56,892 bases of DNA from Xenococcaceae cyanobacterium MO_188.B32 (GCA_030065635.1 JASJDJ010000030.1:1-56892); one strand, 5' to 3'. Positions 27,127-36,386 are shown, counted from the first letter of the stretch. Notes: generated from the sequence alone by a model not told the origin. Translations and numbers: made by a program.

Positions 27127-27871
27127 ATGAGGTATCAATGGGACAGAAACAAGGCAGTGACATCCTCCGTCAGTTTACTGACGGCTTCCTTACCTCGCGA
27201 TAAGGCATTCCTGCACTACGCCCTTCGGGTTCACCAGTTGCTCATGGGGGAAACCCCCAAGACCGCACTGGTTCACCACTTATCTAGATACACAGCAGCT
27301 ACTATGCACCCCCGACAGACCGACAATTTTACAGGCAATTTCTTTCCCCCAGAGTCCCTGGGTACTAACGCATCAAAGATACTTTATCCTTTGTACGTTC
27401 GAGATTTTACCGACACAACGAATATTCCTGTGTCGAACCCCATATCTCAAGTTGTCAAGGTTCTGCTTTGCGCCAACTTACAGCAATTTTTAGCTAGATT
27501 TCTGGCACTTGAAAGTATTATATAGCGTCCAAAACCCTTAGTATATGAAGATTCCGTGTCAAAACTGTAAACCGACAGACCCTGCGTACAAATTCATCCC
27601 GTCGCTAAAGCGAAGGACTTCTTTGGACAACAAGTTAAAAAACCTAAGTAAACACGGTATAGATTTTGCTGATGCTGTATCAGTCTTTTCTGACGAATTA
27701 GCTATCACCATTTTTGACGCTCGCTTTGAAGAAGAAAGATTTATCACCATTGGCATGGATATCTTGAGCCGAATTTTAGTTGTAGTTTATACCTTACGAG
27801 ATGATGAAATTCGCCTAATCTCTGCCCGTAAAGCTACCCAAAACGAGCGTAGACAATATGAGGAAGAATAG
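27127..27871 (+). pseudogene. brnT: BrnT toxin gene split by an IS200/IS605-like element
   Basis: Codons 1-10 at 27127-27156 read MRYQWDRNKA, a typical BrnT start. The rest resumes near 27635 as LKNLSKHGIDFADAVSVF and runs to 27871 with the conserved EERFITIGM, VVVYTLRDDEIRLISARKAT and RRQYEEE. Joining the parts gives WDRNKALKNLSKHG, the family pattern. The intervening DNA has no BrnT similarity. A downstream frame from 27545 could give a protein with a foreign N-terminus lacking the WD motif, probably inactive. BrnT is a ribonuclease-type toxin neutralised by BrnA, whose gene follows directly. Confidence 0.85.
27157..27634 (-). mobile_element. non-autonomous IS200/IS605-like element inside brnT (about 478 bp)
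   Basis: On the minus strand it runs from a TCGCT-AA-AGCGA hairpin (27602-27613) to a CCGTCAG-TTTA-CTGACGG hairpin (27167-27184) followed by GGATGTCAC, a right-end form seen in IS200/IS605 elements. There are no terminal inverted repeats and no target duplication, as expected for that superfamily. No transposase or TnpB frame is present. Inside is a structured module (about 27222-27275) shared with the insert at 46918-47090. The exact borders are inferred from BrnT reading-frame restoration, with an uncertainty of a few bases. Confidence 0.7.
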
Positions 27872-28138
27872 ATGATAGATTCTGAATATGATTTCAGTCA
27901 AGGAAAACGAGGTGCTGTTGAATCGGTTCCACCTGGGAAAACTCGTATTACTATTCGCTTAGATGATGATATTTTGGCATGGTTTCGCACCAAAGTTCAC
28001 TCCATGGGTGGTGGCAACTACCAGACATTAATCAACGATGCCCTGCGACAACACATTCAGCAAAAACGCGAACCATTAGAGGAAACATTACGTCGAGTTT
28101 TGCGAGAGGAACTCAAGCAAATAGAAAAAGAAAAATAA
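27872..28138 (+). CDS. brnA: BrnA antitoxin
   Basis: The 88-residue protein contains KTRITIRLDDDILAWFRTKV and GGNYQTLINDALRQHI, the ribbon-helix-helix BrnA signature, and a basic/acidic C-terminal helix. It begins directly after the brnT stop codon, as in an intact operon. It is intact although its toxin gene is disrupted. It would normally bind BrnT and repress the operon promoter. Confidence 0.92.
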   Translation: MIDSEYDFSQGKRGAVESVPPGKTRITIRLDDDILAWFRTKVHSMGGGNYQTLINDALRQHIQQKREPLEETLRRVLREELKQIEKEK

Positions 28139-28282
28139 TTTTCAGCATCCTACGTCAATTTTTTAGTCTTGTTTCCCATCTTGTTTTATGTTAAGAATTG
28201 TGTGCGTTTGCCCTGTGTACAAAATGAGATGAGCTTACCCTGATATTTATAGATATCTTTTTTGGCTATGGTGAGGTAAGTA

Positions 28283-29476
28283 ATGATTGAGAAAGTCTCA
28301 GCGTGTCCTGGCAATGACAAGGATTTAAATAGCAACAACGAAAAAGCAATCATCAGTTTAATTGGTAGTTCTACGGCTGATGCTGTTGGATTACCTGGTA
28401 AAGCTTATACCAGCGAAGAATTTCTAGAACAGGAACGACATACTATATTTGCTAATTATTGGGTTTGTGTTGGTAGAAGTTCAGTTTTGACCCATTCTGG
28501 GGATTTAATTCCTATAGAGGTAGCAGGGATACCGATTATACTAGTGCGCGATCATCATAATGAAATCCATGCATTTAATAATATTTGTTCTCACAGAGGG
28601 TTAAAGTTAGTCACTCAACCCTGTCAACAGCAGAAACAAATTCGCTGCCCCTATCATTCTTGGTCGTACGATTTAAATGGTCAGCTTCAATCTACACCTC
28701 ACTTTGGCGGTTACTGGCAAGATACCTATGAAGGATTCGATCGCTCTAGTAAAAATTTACAATCGATTAGGTGTGAACAGTGGCTTGATTTAATTTTTAT
28801 TAATTTGGCTGGTAATGCACCACCGTTGAGAGATTATTTACAACCAATTATCGAAAGATGGTCAGTTTATGATTTGAATTTACTGCGCTACGGAGAAGAA
28901 ATTAGTTTTGAGTTTAATGCTAACTGGAAACTGGCAGTAGAAAATTTCTCCGAACACTATCATTTACCTTGGGTTCATCCCCAACTAAATAACTCTTCTC
29001 GAATGGAAGATCATTTCAGTTTTGAAGTTGGAGAAAATCATATTGGTCAAGGTAGCAAACTTTATCGTATTGGCGCAATCGGCGATCGCACTTTGCCTGT
29101 TTTTCCGAATCTACAAACAACCAGACGAGAAACTGTAGCAGAGTATATTTCTGTCTTTCCTAATTTAATGCTAGGAATTCACCCCGATTACTTTTTAGCT
29201 TTAGTTGTCAATCCTCTCAGTCCCAGTCTTTCCGTAGAAAAGATGACATTTTATTTTGTCGGTGACGAAGCAACTAATAGCGAATATGAAGAATTACGCC
29301 AGATCACCATAGATCTTTGGAAAATTACCACCGATGAAGATATAGAAATCATCGAACGACTCCAGAAAGGAAGAAACTCACCTGCTTTTGGCGGTGGTTG
29401 CTTTTCTCCTGCCTTAGAAAGCACCTTACATCAATTTCAACGTTTAGTAGCTAAAGCGATCGCAATCTACTCTTAA
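28283..29476 (+). CDS. Rieske non-heme iron oxygenase, alpha subunit
   Basis: The 397-residue protein has a Rieske [2Fe-2S] domain with C102-H104 in CSHRG and C122-H125 in CPYHSW. Its catalytic domain starts with NWKLAVENFSEHYHLPWVHP, where H227 and H232 are likely iron ligands. It resembles the choline/carnitine/aromatic-acid monooxygenase group. No reductase or ferredoxin partner is adjacent. The substrate is unknown. Confidence 0.9.
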   Translation: MIEKVSACPGNDKDLNSNNEKAIISLIGSSTADAVGLPGKAYTSEEFLEQERHTIFANYWVCVGRSSVLTHSGDLIPIEVAGIPIILVRDHHNEIHAFNNICSHRGLKLVTQPCQQQKQIRCPYHSWSYDLNGQLQSTPHFGGYWQDTYEGFDRSSKNLQSIRCEQWLDLIFINLAGNAPPLRDYLQPIIERWSVYDLNLLRYGEEISFEFNANWKLAVENFSEHYHLPWVHPQLNNSSRMEDHFSFEVGENHIGQGSKLYRIGAIGDRTLPVFPNLQTTRRETVAEYISVFPNLMLGIHPDYFLALVVNPLSPSLSVEKMTFYFVGDEATNSEYEELRQITIDLWKITTDEDIEIIERLQKGRNSPAFGGGCFSPALESTLHQFQRLVAKAIAIYS

Positions 29477-29605
29477 CATCTATTCAACTTTATTTCTTCT
29501 TCCATTGAGGATATTTCATTCTTATTCAAAACTCCAGTTTTCAAACTGGACAAGGTTTATAGCCGTACAAAGTTACATTAGGACATATCAGTTATTGGCT
29601 CGAAA

Positions 29606-29633
29606 GTAGCAAGTAGCAAGTAGCAAGTAGCAA
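29606..29633 (-). repeat. heptamer tandem repeat, 4 copies (complement of the 13252 array)
   Basis: Four tandem GTAGCAA units occur, the complement of the TTGCTAC array at 13252-13307. The flanks also match (TTAGGACA/TGTCCTAA and a TAGCATTACGTATTTA-like stretch), so both arrays belong to one dispersed repeat family. This repeat occupies about 29570-29660 of the 29477-30182 spacer. Confidence 0.8.
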
Positions 29634-29814
29634 GTGTCCTAACCTAAATACGTAATGCTATACATGGATTCTCTAAGCATATTACAGCTTCATTTTTCTT
29701 GCGCTTAGCCTGCGGTTTTATTGAAGATTTTGCCCTTGATTATTAAGTCAATTACGCTGGTATTTTTATCTGGTTACTAAATTCTCCAAATCCTTTGTCA
29801 TATCTTATATAATT

Positions 29815-29965
29815 TCATTTCTGGAATTTTTTACTGGCGATAATTTTAATACCTCAATTAGTTTTGGATAATAATTGGCAAGTGGTAGCTATTGAGATTT
29901 TTTGGGCAGGAATTGCATTATGGGGAATAGTAAACAGAAATTCCCATAAAGAAGAGAACTTCTAA
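29815..29965 (+). pseudogene. remnant of a small membrane protein (CBU_0592-like)
   Basis: With one frameshift the stretch reads YNFISGIF then LAIILIPQLVLDNNWQVVAI and EIFWAGIALWGIVN, ending at a stop near 29965. That resembles the C-terminal two TM helices of CBU_0592-type small membrane proteins. No start or N-terminus is seen. This is a weak, by-eye assignment. The rest of the spacer to 30182 shows nothing recognisable. Confidence 0.35.
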
Positions 29966-30182
29966 ATGAATTTAATTTATTGCTTTTATCTTTTTCAAAA
30001 TAGCTTGAATTTTGACTTAAAACTTTTGTACAGGTAAATCAAAAGTTTTTGAGATGTAGCTATTAGATTCTATGTAAATTAAAAAAATTAATATATTGCT
30101 TATTCTTATTTATCTCTATTTTCTGTGAATTTCAGCTATTGTCTAGTTTTTAGCTTATTTTTGAATTATCAAAAAAAAACAA

Positions 30183-31001
30183 TTACAGGATATTACGACG
30201 ATGCAAATAGAAGTATGAAATCATAAAAATCATAAAAATCAAAAAGCTAAAAAGAAAGATTTGATCACTTGTAAAATTAGCAAATAATTTGAAAACAAGC
30301 GGATTTTCACCATGGCTTAAATTCGGGTTTATGCTCAAATTTCGTCCATTTATAAAAATTGCCAAGAAAATTTTGCTACCATCGAAGAATTCTTGTAACC
30401 TGTTACAATCAAGGTATTTTTCTATTTTTTTTATTTCTTTAATTTCTTCAAGATAATTGTTTTCCTTTTTCTTTTCCTCTTCCTCTTCGATGAAGCATTC
30501 TGGTAGTTTTTTCACTGTAAATTCAATAATTTCGATCTTTTCATTAAAAGCTAAATCATTAGAACTAATTTCAGCGTAACGAGAAACAGGAGGATCTGGT
30601 TTATTTTTTGAATCTAAATGTAAAAATTCCACTTCAATTGATTTTTCTATATCTTGATAAATTCTACATTTTTTGACATCCTCAAATTTATATTTTCTTA
30701 TATCCTTAAGTTTACATTTTGTTCCATTCTCAAATTCACATTTTTGCTTCTTAAATTCCAATTTACGATTCTTAAATTCCAATTTACGATTCTTAGATTC
30801 AAATTCACATTGTTGCTCCCCCTCGTTAGGTTGACCGTTTTGACTGTTTATATGGGTCTGGTTTTGCTCCCAATTTTCTTTCGCTTTCTTCCAAAACTCA
30901 TAGTAATCATTGTTCTCGCTGTAATAACTCTTAAGAAAACTTCTGAAACCTATGTTGATGTAAAAATATGTTCTAAATGGAGCGATAAGTTTAAATTTCA
31001 T
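30183..31001 (-). CDS. unrecognised charged protein with C-terminal TM helix
   Basis: The 272-residue protein is rich in K, E, N and F. A short internal repeat, NRKLEFKNRKLEFKKQKCEF, occupies about residues 72-91, with related CEFE segments on each side. A hydrophobic helix lies near the C-terminus (about 245-265), then HRRNIL. The N-terminus is mostly polar. The DNA is clearly more AT-rich than the core genes. It is the last gene of a probable three-gene operon with the lipoprotein and the porin. No family recognised. Confidence 0.55.
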   Translation of the reverse strand: MKFKLIAPFRTYFYINIGFRSFLKSYYSENNDYYEFWKKAKENWEQNQTHINSQNGQPNEGEQQCEFESKNRKLEFKNRKLEFKKQKCEFENGTKCKLKDIRKYKFEDVKKCRIYQDIEKSIEVEFLHLDSKNKPDPPVSRYAEISSNDLAFNEKIEIIEFTVKKLPECFIEEEEEKKKENNYLEEIKEIKKIEKYLDCNRLQEFFDGSKIFLAIFINGRNLSINPNLSHGENPLVFKLFANFTSDQIFLFSFLIFMIFMISYFYLHRRNIL

Positions 31002-31024
31002 TGTATTCTTTAAAAAACATTAAA

Positions 31025-32281
31025 TTATTCAAAAGAAATATAGACATTGGGAACGTAAATTATTTTATCTTTTCGAGGTCCTTGTAGAATTCTAACTTTA
31101 CTAGCATCAATTTGTTTATTATTTTTTGAATTTCCTGGAGGTTCAAAACCTGTGTCCCATTCAAGGACAAAAGCTTTAGTATTGTTCGGAATCAAAAAAC
31201 TACAACTTTCATCATAAATATCTTGTTTTTCTTCCAAAAATCCAGGTCTAAGATTAAAATTACTCTGACATTTTTTTGAAATTTCAGTGTTAGTAGGCTC
31301 GAAATCATAACCAATAACCAAAGGATAGTTGGGAAGAACAGATTTCAAAATTACAAAATTACTTGTATGTGAATTTTGTAATTCGTAACGTCTTTTAATG
31401 GACTCAAGGATTCCATTTTCTTTTAATTCTTTTAAATAACTATTAAAATCTTCGATTAATTTTTCGTCATTTGAGTTTTCTTTTGGGGTTATAAAATGAA
31501 CAGGTATTTTATTCATATTCTTTATTTTAAATTTACTAATTTTATCTACTTTGCCACTAAAATAATTGTTTAAAATTGTATCGCCCACTTCTTCTTCTGA
31601 TGGAAAGAAAACTGTTTTATCATTGTTACAACTGTCGTTCTCTGTTTTTACATCCTGTAATTTTTTTTCCTCAACTAATGACTGAAACCCACTAAATTCA
31701 GTCGGAAATACACGCGTTTTGTCGAGTTTATCTAAATCCTCTCTCTTACCGCCATAATTATAAAATTTAACTAATCCAACGCAATAATCATTTAGTTCAT
31801 TGATCTCTAGATTTTCAGTTTCTCCTTTTCTGATTTTATCTATTAGTTCATTTTTTTTAGAGGATTTGTTATCCAGAATTGAATTGTTATAGAAAAAAGA
31901 AGAATTATACTCAAATATTTTTTGAGAAAAGTGCATTTTTTTACGGCGATCCTTATTCTCTTCAAAAGGGAATGCCCCATCATATTTATTACGCTCTGTT
32001 TGTTTATATGCAAAATCAAATGTTGGAACAAATTCAATTTCAATTTTACGTCCCATGTTTTTAAAAATAGCACTAATCATCTCAGTTATTATTCCTTTTT
32101 GAGGGGAATTCTCTTCAGTATAAGGAGGCCATTCTACTGTGACAATTTTTAGTGTTTTTTTGTCCCAATTACCAGGAGATTCCTGAGGGATGACGCTATT
32201 TACAGGAATCTTCCGAGTAATGCAGCTATTTATTAGAAATATAACTGTAACAATTAACAAAAATAAAAGTAGTTTTTTCAT
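31025..32281 (-). CDS. periplasmic solute-binding-type (SBP_bac_3-like) lipoprotein
   Basis: The 418-residue protein has a lipoprotein signal (KKLLLFLLIVTVIFLINSC with a C at the lipobox). Next is LKIVTVEWPPYTEENSPQKG, the typical first strand of family-3 solute-binding proteins, followed by GIITEMISAIFKNMGRKIEIEF and DGAFPFEENKDRRKKMHFSQ. The second half is poorly conserved. No ABC permease or ATPase is adjacent. It sits 14 bp after the porin gene, so it may pass a substrate from porin to periplasm (inference). AT-rich like its downstream neighbour. Confidence 0.7.
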   Translation of the reverse strand: MKKLLLFLLIVTVIFLINSCITRKIPVNSVIPQESPGNWDKKTLKIVTVEWPPYTEENSPQKGIITEMISAIFKNMGRKIEIEFVPTFDFAYKQTERNKYDGAFPFEENKDRRKKMHFSQKIFEYNSSFFYNNSILDNKSSKKNELIDKIRKGETENLEINELNDYCVGLVKFYNYGGKREDLDKLDKTRVFPTEFSGFQSLVEEKKLQDVKTENDSCNNDKTVFFPSEEEVGDTILNNYFSGKVDKISKFKIKNMNKIPVHFITPKENSNDEKLIEDFNSYLKELKENGILESIKRRYELQNSHTSNFVILKSVLPNYPLVIGYDFEPTNTEISKKCQSNFNLRPGFLEEKQDIYDESCSFLIPNNTKAFVLEWDTGFEPPGNSKNNKQIDASKVRILQGPRKDKIIYVPNVYISFE

Positions 32282-32295
32282 TGGCTATAAGAGAT

Positions 32296-33876
32296 TTAAA
32301 ATTCAAAAATAGTCCTCAAAGTTCCGACATAAATAGTTTCGTTATCTGAAGCACCATTAGGATTAAATAGAGCATAGCCACCTGCCGTAAGTTCAATATT
32401 GTCGGTCAGTTTGTATTGGTATTCGATATTCAAGAGATAGGGTGTATTTTCATCTTCTGCGATCGCATTTCCTTCAGAATCAATCAGACTGGGAGGCTGC
32501 CCAAAACTAACAATCAAAGCCGATCCTTCTTTTAAAAGATCGCTAAGAGTTGCGTATACGTTCCAAGTTAAGATATCTGCATTAGTATCCTCATCGATTA
32601 CCGAAGCGGTGGCGTAGCCAAAGTAACCGCCGATCGCAAGTCGTTTGAGAACTTTAAAACTACTCGCCAAACCATAATTATTAGCTGAATTAGAGCGATC
32701 GCCAAAAGGATCCGTAGCTGCATCAGTTCCGACAAAGCCAGCCAGATCGTAACCACTACCCGCACTTTGATAAGCTCTCAGGTAAGCCAAAGCTAGATTC
32801 AAACGTTCTTCTAACAGGGAGATATTCAAGTTAGCCCCCGCAGCATAGTTACCGTTGAACAAACCATTTCCAGATTCTGGATTTGCGGGGCTCGTTGCCC
32901 AGTAACCTACTTCTAAATTCGCCCAGTCGACAATTTCAAAATCTAGACCGACAGCAGCAGCACCTCCATTGGCGTTGTCGTAAATTAAGTTATTGTAAGC
33001 ACTATAAAGACTGAGACTTGTATAAGCTAATCCCATTGTCGGGTTTACATCAAAAAAATCATCGACATCAACCCCGTTAACACCGACAAAAGCAGAGATT
33101 CTCTCTGTAATCGGAAAACGGTAATACAAGGCTTCTAGTTCAACTCTGTTTTCACTATCACCTTCAAGGTTTAAAGCCAGGGCATTGTTACCACCTGCTT
33201 CAGCAGGGCTAGTAATGTTTATCGCCTGCAAACGGATTCTCAAATGGTCTTCTCCCATAAAGCTAGTGCCAAAGTTGAGACGAAAGCGACTGCTAAAAGT
33301 AATTTGCTCATCAATGTCGCTACCGTCTGGCTTTCGATCGCCAAAAGTCCCCAGCACGTAGTTAACGATTTCTCCATTTAGCTTGGTAGTAGTAGAAAAA
33401 GAATTGTCTTCTAAAAAAGCAGTCCGACTTTCGAGATCGTCGATCCTACCGCCTAAAGTAGCCAGTTCTGCTGCGAATTCCGTAGTTAATCGCTGTATTG
33501 TCTCTAAGTCTTCTCTTGCCACAGATTCACTCTCAACAATTAAACGTTCGATCTGAGTTAGACAGCTATTTAAACCAGCAGCAAATTCATAGCGACTTAG
33601 AGGTTGACTACCTCGATATGTCCGAGCGGGAAATCCGGCAATACACCCATAACGTTTAACTAAACTTCTCAAAGCTTCGTAAGCCCAGTCAGTCGGAGCA
33701 ACATCTCTTAGCTGGTTGACGTTGGTAACTTGAGCGTAAGGGATGGTGAGGTGTTGACGAAGATCTCCTTGGAAGTCGTTCAGAGGTATTGCCAAAAGGC
33801 GATCGCAGTTTAAGTAAAAAAAACTCAGGGCGATCGCACCTAAAGGGAGCGAATTAATAATTAGATTATTCAACAT
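32296..33876 (-). CDS. SLH-domain OprB-like outer-membrane porin (iron-uptake porin type)
   Basis: The roughly 526-residue protein has a signal peptide, then an SLH domain (VNQLRDVAPTDWAYEALRSL, about 54-105, with the RYEFAAGLN end), a short coiled coil (about 105-145) and a C-terminal beta-barrel ending in F. This is the architecture of the cyanobacterial SLH/OprB porins such as Slr1908-type iron-uptake proteins. The ATG at 33876 is preferred over an upstream TTG. The SLH domain anchors it to the cell wall. Confidence 0.88.
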   Translation of the reverse strand: MLNNLIINSLPLGAIALSFFYLNCDRLLAIPLNDFQGDLRQHLTIPYAQVTNVNQLRDVAPTDWAYEALRSLVKRYGCIAGFPARTYRGSQPLSRYEFAAGLNSCLTQIERLIVESESVAREDLETIQRLTTEFAAELATLGGRIDDLESRTAFLEDNSFSTTTKLNGEIVNYVLGTFGDRKPDGSDIDEQITFSSRFRLNFGTSFMGEDHLRIRLQAINITSPAEAGGNNALALNLEGDSENRVELEALYYRFPITERISAFVGVNGVDVDDFFDVNPTMGLAYTSLSLYSAYNNLIYDNANGGAAAVGLDFEIVDWANLEVGYWATSPANPESGNGLFNGNYAAGANLNISLLEERLNLALAYLRAYQSAGSGYDLAGFVGTDAATDPFGDRSNSANNYGLASSFKVLKRLAIGGYFGYATASVIDEDTNADILTWNVYATLSDLLKEGSALIVSFGQPPSLIDSEGNAIAEDENTPYLLNIEYQYKLTDNIELTAGGYALFNPNGASDNETIYVGTLRTIFEF

Positions 33877-34055
33877 ATTTCTCACACCCAAAATCGTTGT
33901 TTGAGAGAAAGCTTCCGAATGCAGAAGTAGGTTCGGGTAATTTCATAACCTATAAAGAGCAGGAAAATCATTTCACAATTTTCATCCCAGGTTATTTTGG
34001 TGCATAATCCCATTCTGTAATGTATCCCTGAATTGCACCAGACAACTTTGATAGG

Positions 34056-34265
34056 ACAGCAATTCTCATTTTGACGCTAGAAGGGCATTTCAGCCCCCTC
34101 ACCGAAAATTTCATTGCAGGGCGCAATGACTGAAAAGCTGAAATTACACCTGTCCAACATTGTCAAACATACTTTAGAAACAGATAGGCGATCGCATTTT
34201 GTCTACCTGTTATAGCTTTGTTTATGTCTGTATCACTTGTTACTTTTTAAAATGAGAATTGCTGT
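34056..34265. mobile_element. 210-bp MITE-like element with 17-bp TIRs upstream of mutL
   Basis: ACAGCAATTCTCATTTT (34056-34072) is exactly complementary to AAAATGAGAATTGCTGT (34249-34265). No transposase frame is present and no clear target duplication was found. It fills most of the porin-mutL spacer (33877-34368) and may affect their divergent promoters. The rest of that spacer shows nothing specific. Confidence 0.6.
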
Positions 34266-34368
34266 GTCGGGACAGCTTCACTGGCACAACTAGCATTTGT
34301 ATTATATAATCTTTTGCTCCCTTATCTTAATTTCACGCTTAAATGTAAAAGTCTACCCTTGTGAGATT

Positions 34369-36117
34369 ATGTCCCTCTCCATAAGAACTTTACCACTAGA
34401 GACGATCGCGCTAATTGCTGCGGGTGAGGTTATTGATTCTTTAGCTGCGGTAGTAAGAGAATTGGTAGAAAATGCTTTAGATGCAGGAGCAAACAGAATT
34501 ACCATTTCTCTGATACCAGAATTATGGTGGGTACAAGTAGCCGACAATGGTAAGGGTATGTCTTTAGAAGACCTACAAGTTTGTGCTTCGCCTCATAGTA
34601 CTAGCAAAATTTGCGATCGACAAGACCTTTGGCGAATTAATAGTTTAGGGTTTCGGGGAGAGGCACTTCATAGTATTGCCCAGGTAGCCGAACTAGAAAT
34701 TTTAAGTCGTCCTCGTATGCCGATAGATGAAATTGGTTGGCGTGTTACTTATCAAGCGGGAAAAGCAGTAACAAAAGAGGCAGTAGCTATTGCCCCTGGA
34801 ACTATTGTGACGGCAGCTAATCTGTTTGGCAAAATACCCGTGCGCCGTCGAGGTTTACCTCCTTTAGCTCAGCAGTTAAAAGGAGTACAAAGTGTAATTC
34901 AACATCTAGCTTTATGTCATCCTCAAGTTACTTGGCAAGTAAAGCAAAATCAAAAGCTTTGGTTTAATCTCAGTCCAGGTAGTAGTTCCCAGCAAATCTT
35001 ACCCCAAATTTTAAAAAGAGTGAGTTTGAGTGATTTGCAGTCTCTTAAATTGAATTTAGATACACCCGATCTTGAAATAGATTCAGATTTAGAAAAAGAA
35101 CCAAGTTTACTACCAACTAAGATCGCCGATGTAAATTTAGTAAAATCTCAACTAGAACTTATAATTGGTTTACCCGATCGCTGTCATCGTCATCGAGCTG
35201 ATTGGATCAAAGTAGCTGTAAACGGGCGCATTGTCAATTTGCCAGAATTAGAACAGACTATCATAGCAGGAATGGCAAGAACTCTACCCCGCGATCGCTA
35301 TCCTCTTAGTTTTCTCCATCTACATACCGACTCAACTCAAATAGATTGGAATCGTCACCCAGCCAAAACCGAAATTTATCTCCACTCTCTTACTTATTGG
35401 CAAGAACAAGTAAATCGAGCGATCGAACAAATTTTGCGCTTAAATACAGTAAGTCTTCCTTCTACAGTAGGCGATCGACGCATTGGTAAATTACTTAAAG
35501 TAGCCGAGAAACAAAGTAAATATCAGCTTGCAGGAGATTCTTCTTCTCAGAAAAAAGTTAGTAATGAAATTGGTTTAATTAAATTAAAAGCAGTCGCTCA
35601 AGTCAATAAAACTTATATAGTAGCCGAACATACTTCTGGCTTGTGGTTAGTAGAACAACATATCGCTCACGAACGAGTATTATACGAACAACTACAAGAT
35701 GATTGGCAATTAATGTCCCTAGAAACTCCGCTTATCCTCAATAATTTAACTTCTGCCCAATTAGAACAATTAGAGCGATTAAGTATAAAAATAGAACCTT
35801 TTGGCGAAGAATTATGGCGTGCCAGAAATGCACCAGCTATGCTAGCTGGAAGAGAAGATTGCGCTAATGCTTTAATTGAATTAAGTTACGGCGGTGATTT
35901 ACAATCTGCTCAAGTAGCAACCGCTTGTCGTAGTGCGATCCGTAATGGGACTCCTCTAGAGTTACCTCAGATGCAAAACTTGCTCGATCGATGGAAAGTT
36001 ACTCGTAACCCCCGTACTTGCCCCCACGGTAGACCAATTTATCTATCTCTAGAAGAATCAGCCTTAGCCCGTTTTTTCCGCCGTCACTGGGTTATTGGCA
36101 AAAGTCATGGTATTTAA
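34369..36117 (+). CDS. mutL: DNA mismatch repair protein MutL
   Basis: The 582-residue protein has the GHKL ATPase signature motifs: IAAGEVIDSLAAVVRELVEN, DNGKGM and SLGFRGEALHSIAQVAEL. The C-terminal region has EQHIAHERVLYE, close to the DQHAxxExxxxE endonuclease motif, and ends with a CPHGRP motif, so it is probably the nicking type of MutL. The ATG at 34369 (SLSIRTLPLETIALIAAGEV) gives the standard start. Confidence 0.95.
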   Translation: MSLSIRTLPLETIALIAAGEVIDSLAAVVRELVENALDAGANRITISLIPELWWVQVADNGKGMSLEDLQVCASPHSTSKICDRQDLWRINSLGFRGEALHSIAQVAELEILSRPRMPIDEIGWRVTYQAGKAVTKEAVAIAPGTIVTAANLFGKIPVRRRGLPPLAQQLKGVQSVIQHLALCHPQVTWQVKQNQKLWFNLSPGSSSQQILPQILKRVSLSDLQSLKLNLDTPDLEIDSDLEKEPSLLPTKIADVNLVKSQLELIIGLPDRCHRHRADWIKVAVNGRIVNLPELEQTIIAGMARTLPRDRYPLSFLHLHTDSTQIDWNRHPAKTEIYLHSLTYWQEQVNRAIEQILRLNTVSLPSTVGDRRIGKLLKVAEKQSKYQLAGDSSSQKKVSNEIGLIKLKAVAQVNKTYIVAEHTSGLWLVEQHIAHERVLYEQLQDDWQLMSLETPLILNNLTSAQLEQLERLSIKIEPFGEELWRARNAPAMLAGREDCANALIELSYGGDLQSAQVATACRSAIRNGTPLELPQMQNLLDRWKVTRNPRTCPHGRPIYLSLEESALARFFRRHWVIGKSHGI

Positions 36118-36261
36118 CAGTTACCAGTCACCAGTGAGCAGTTATCAGTTGATTAACCCCCGTTAACTGGTCATTAATAGGGTTTAAGTCCCCTCTTATA
36201 TAGCGTTACGTATGATTAAACTCTTTCTACTTCATCAATTAGTTATAAAACACAACAGATA

Positions 36262-36296
36262 ACTCTCTCTGCGCCCTCTGCGCCCTCTGCGGTTTA
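36262..36296 (+). repeat. TGCGCCCTC short repeat
   Basis: CTCTGCGCCCTCTGCGCC followed by CTCTGCGGTTT is a widespread cyanobacterial spacer motif. The flanks (36118-36160 and 36350-36385) hold AACTGATAACTG-type repeats also seen near 20940, 21050, 23215 and 44590. Confidence 0.6.
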
Positions 36297-36386
36297 ATAA
36301 AAAGATAGTCAATTTCACGTCAATACCTTTAATTCGATTGCTATAATTCTTAACTGGTAACTGGTAACTGATGACTGATAACTGAT

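Noticed and set aside
27127-27525. 132-residue protein starting MRYQWDRNKA
   Set aside because: Only its first ten codons are BrnT; the rest is a read-through of the inserted element and resembles no protein.
28200-28216. Third copy of the TAGGGCAAACGCATCT element
   Set aside because: GCGTTTGCCCT is present once near 28203, but no partner terminus was found, so only a chance or solo end can be claimed.
30654-31013. Plus-strand 119-residue F/K-rich frame
   Set aside because: It mirrors the repetitive minus-strand gene at 30183-31001, which has better spacing and operon context, although that gene itself is only moderately certain.
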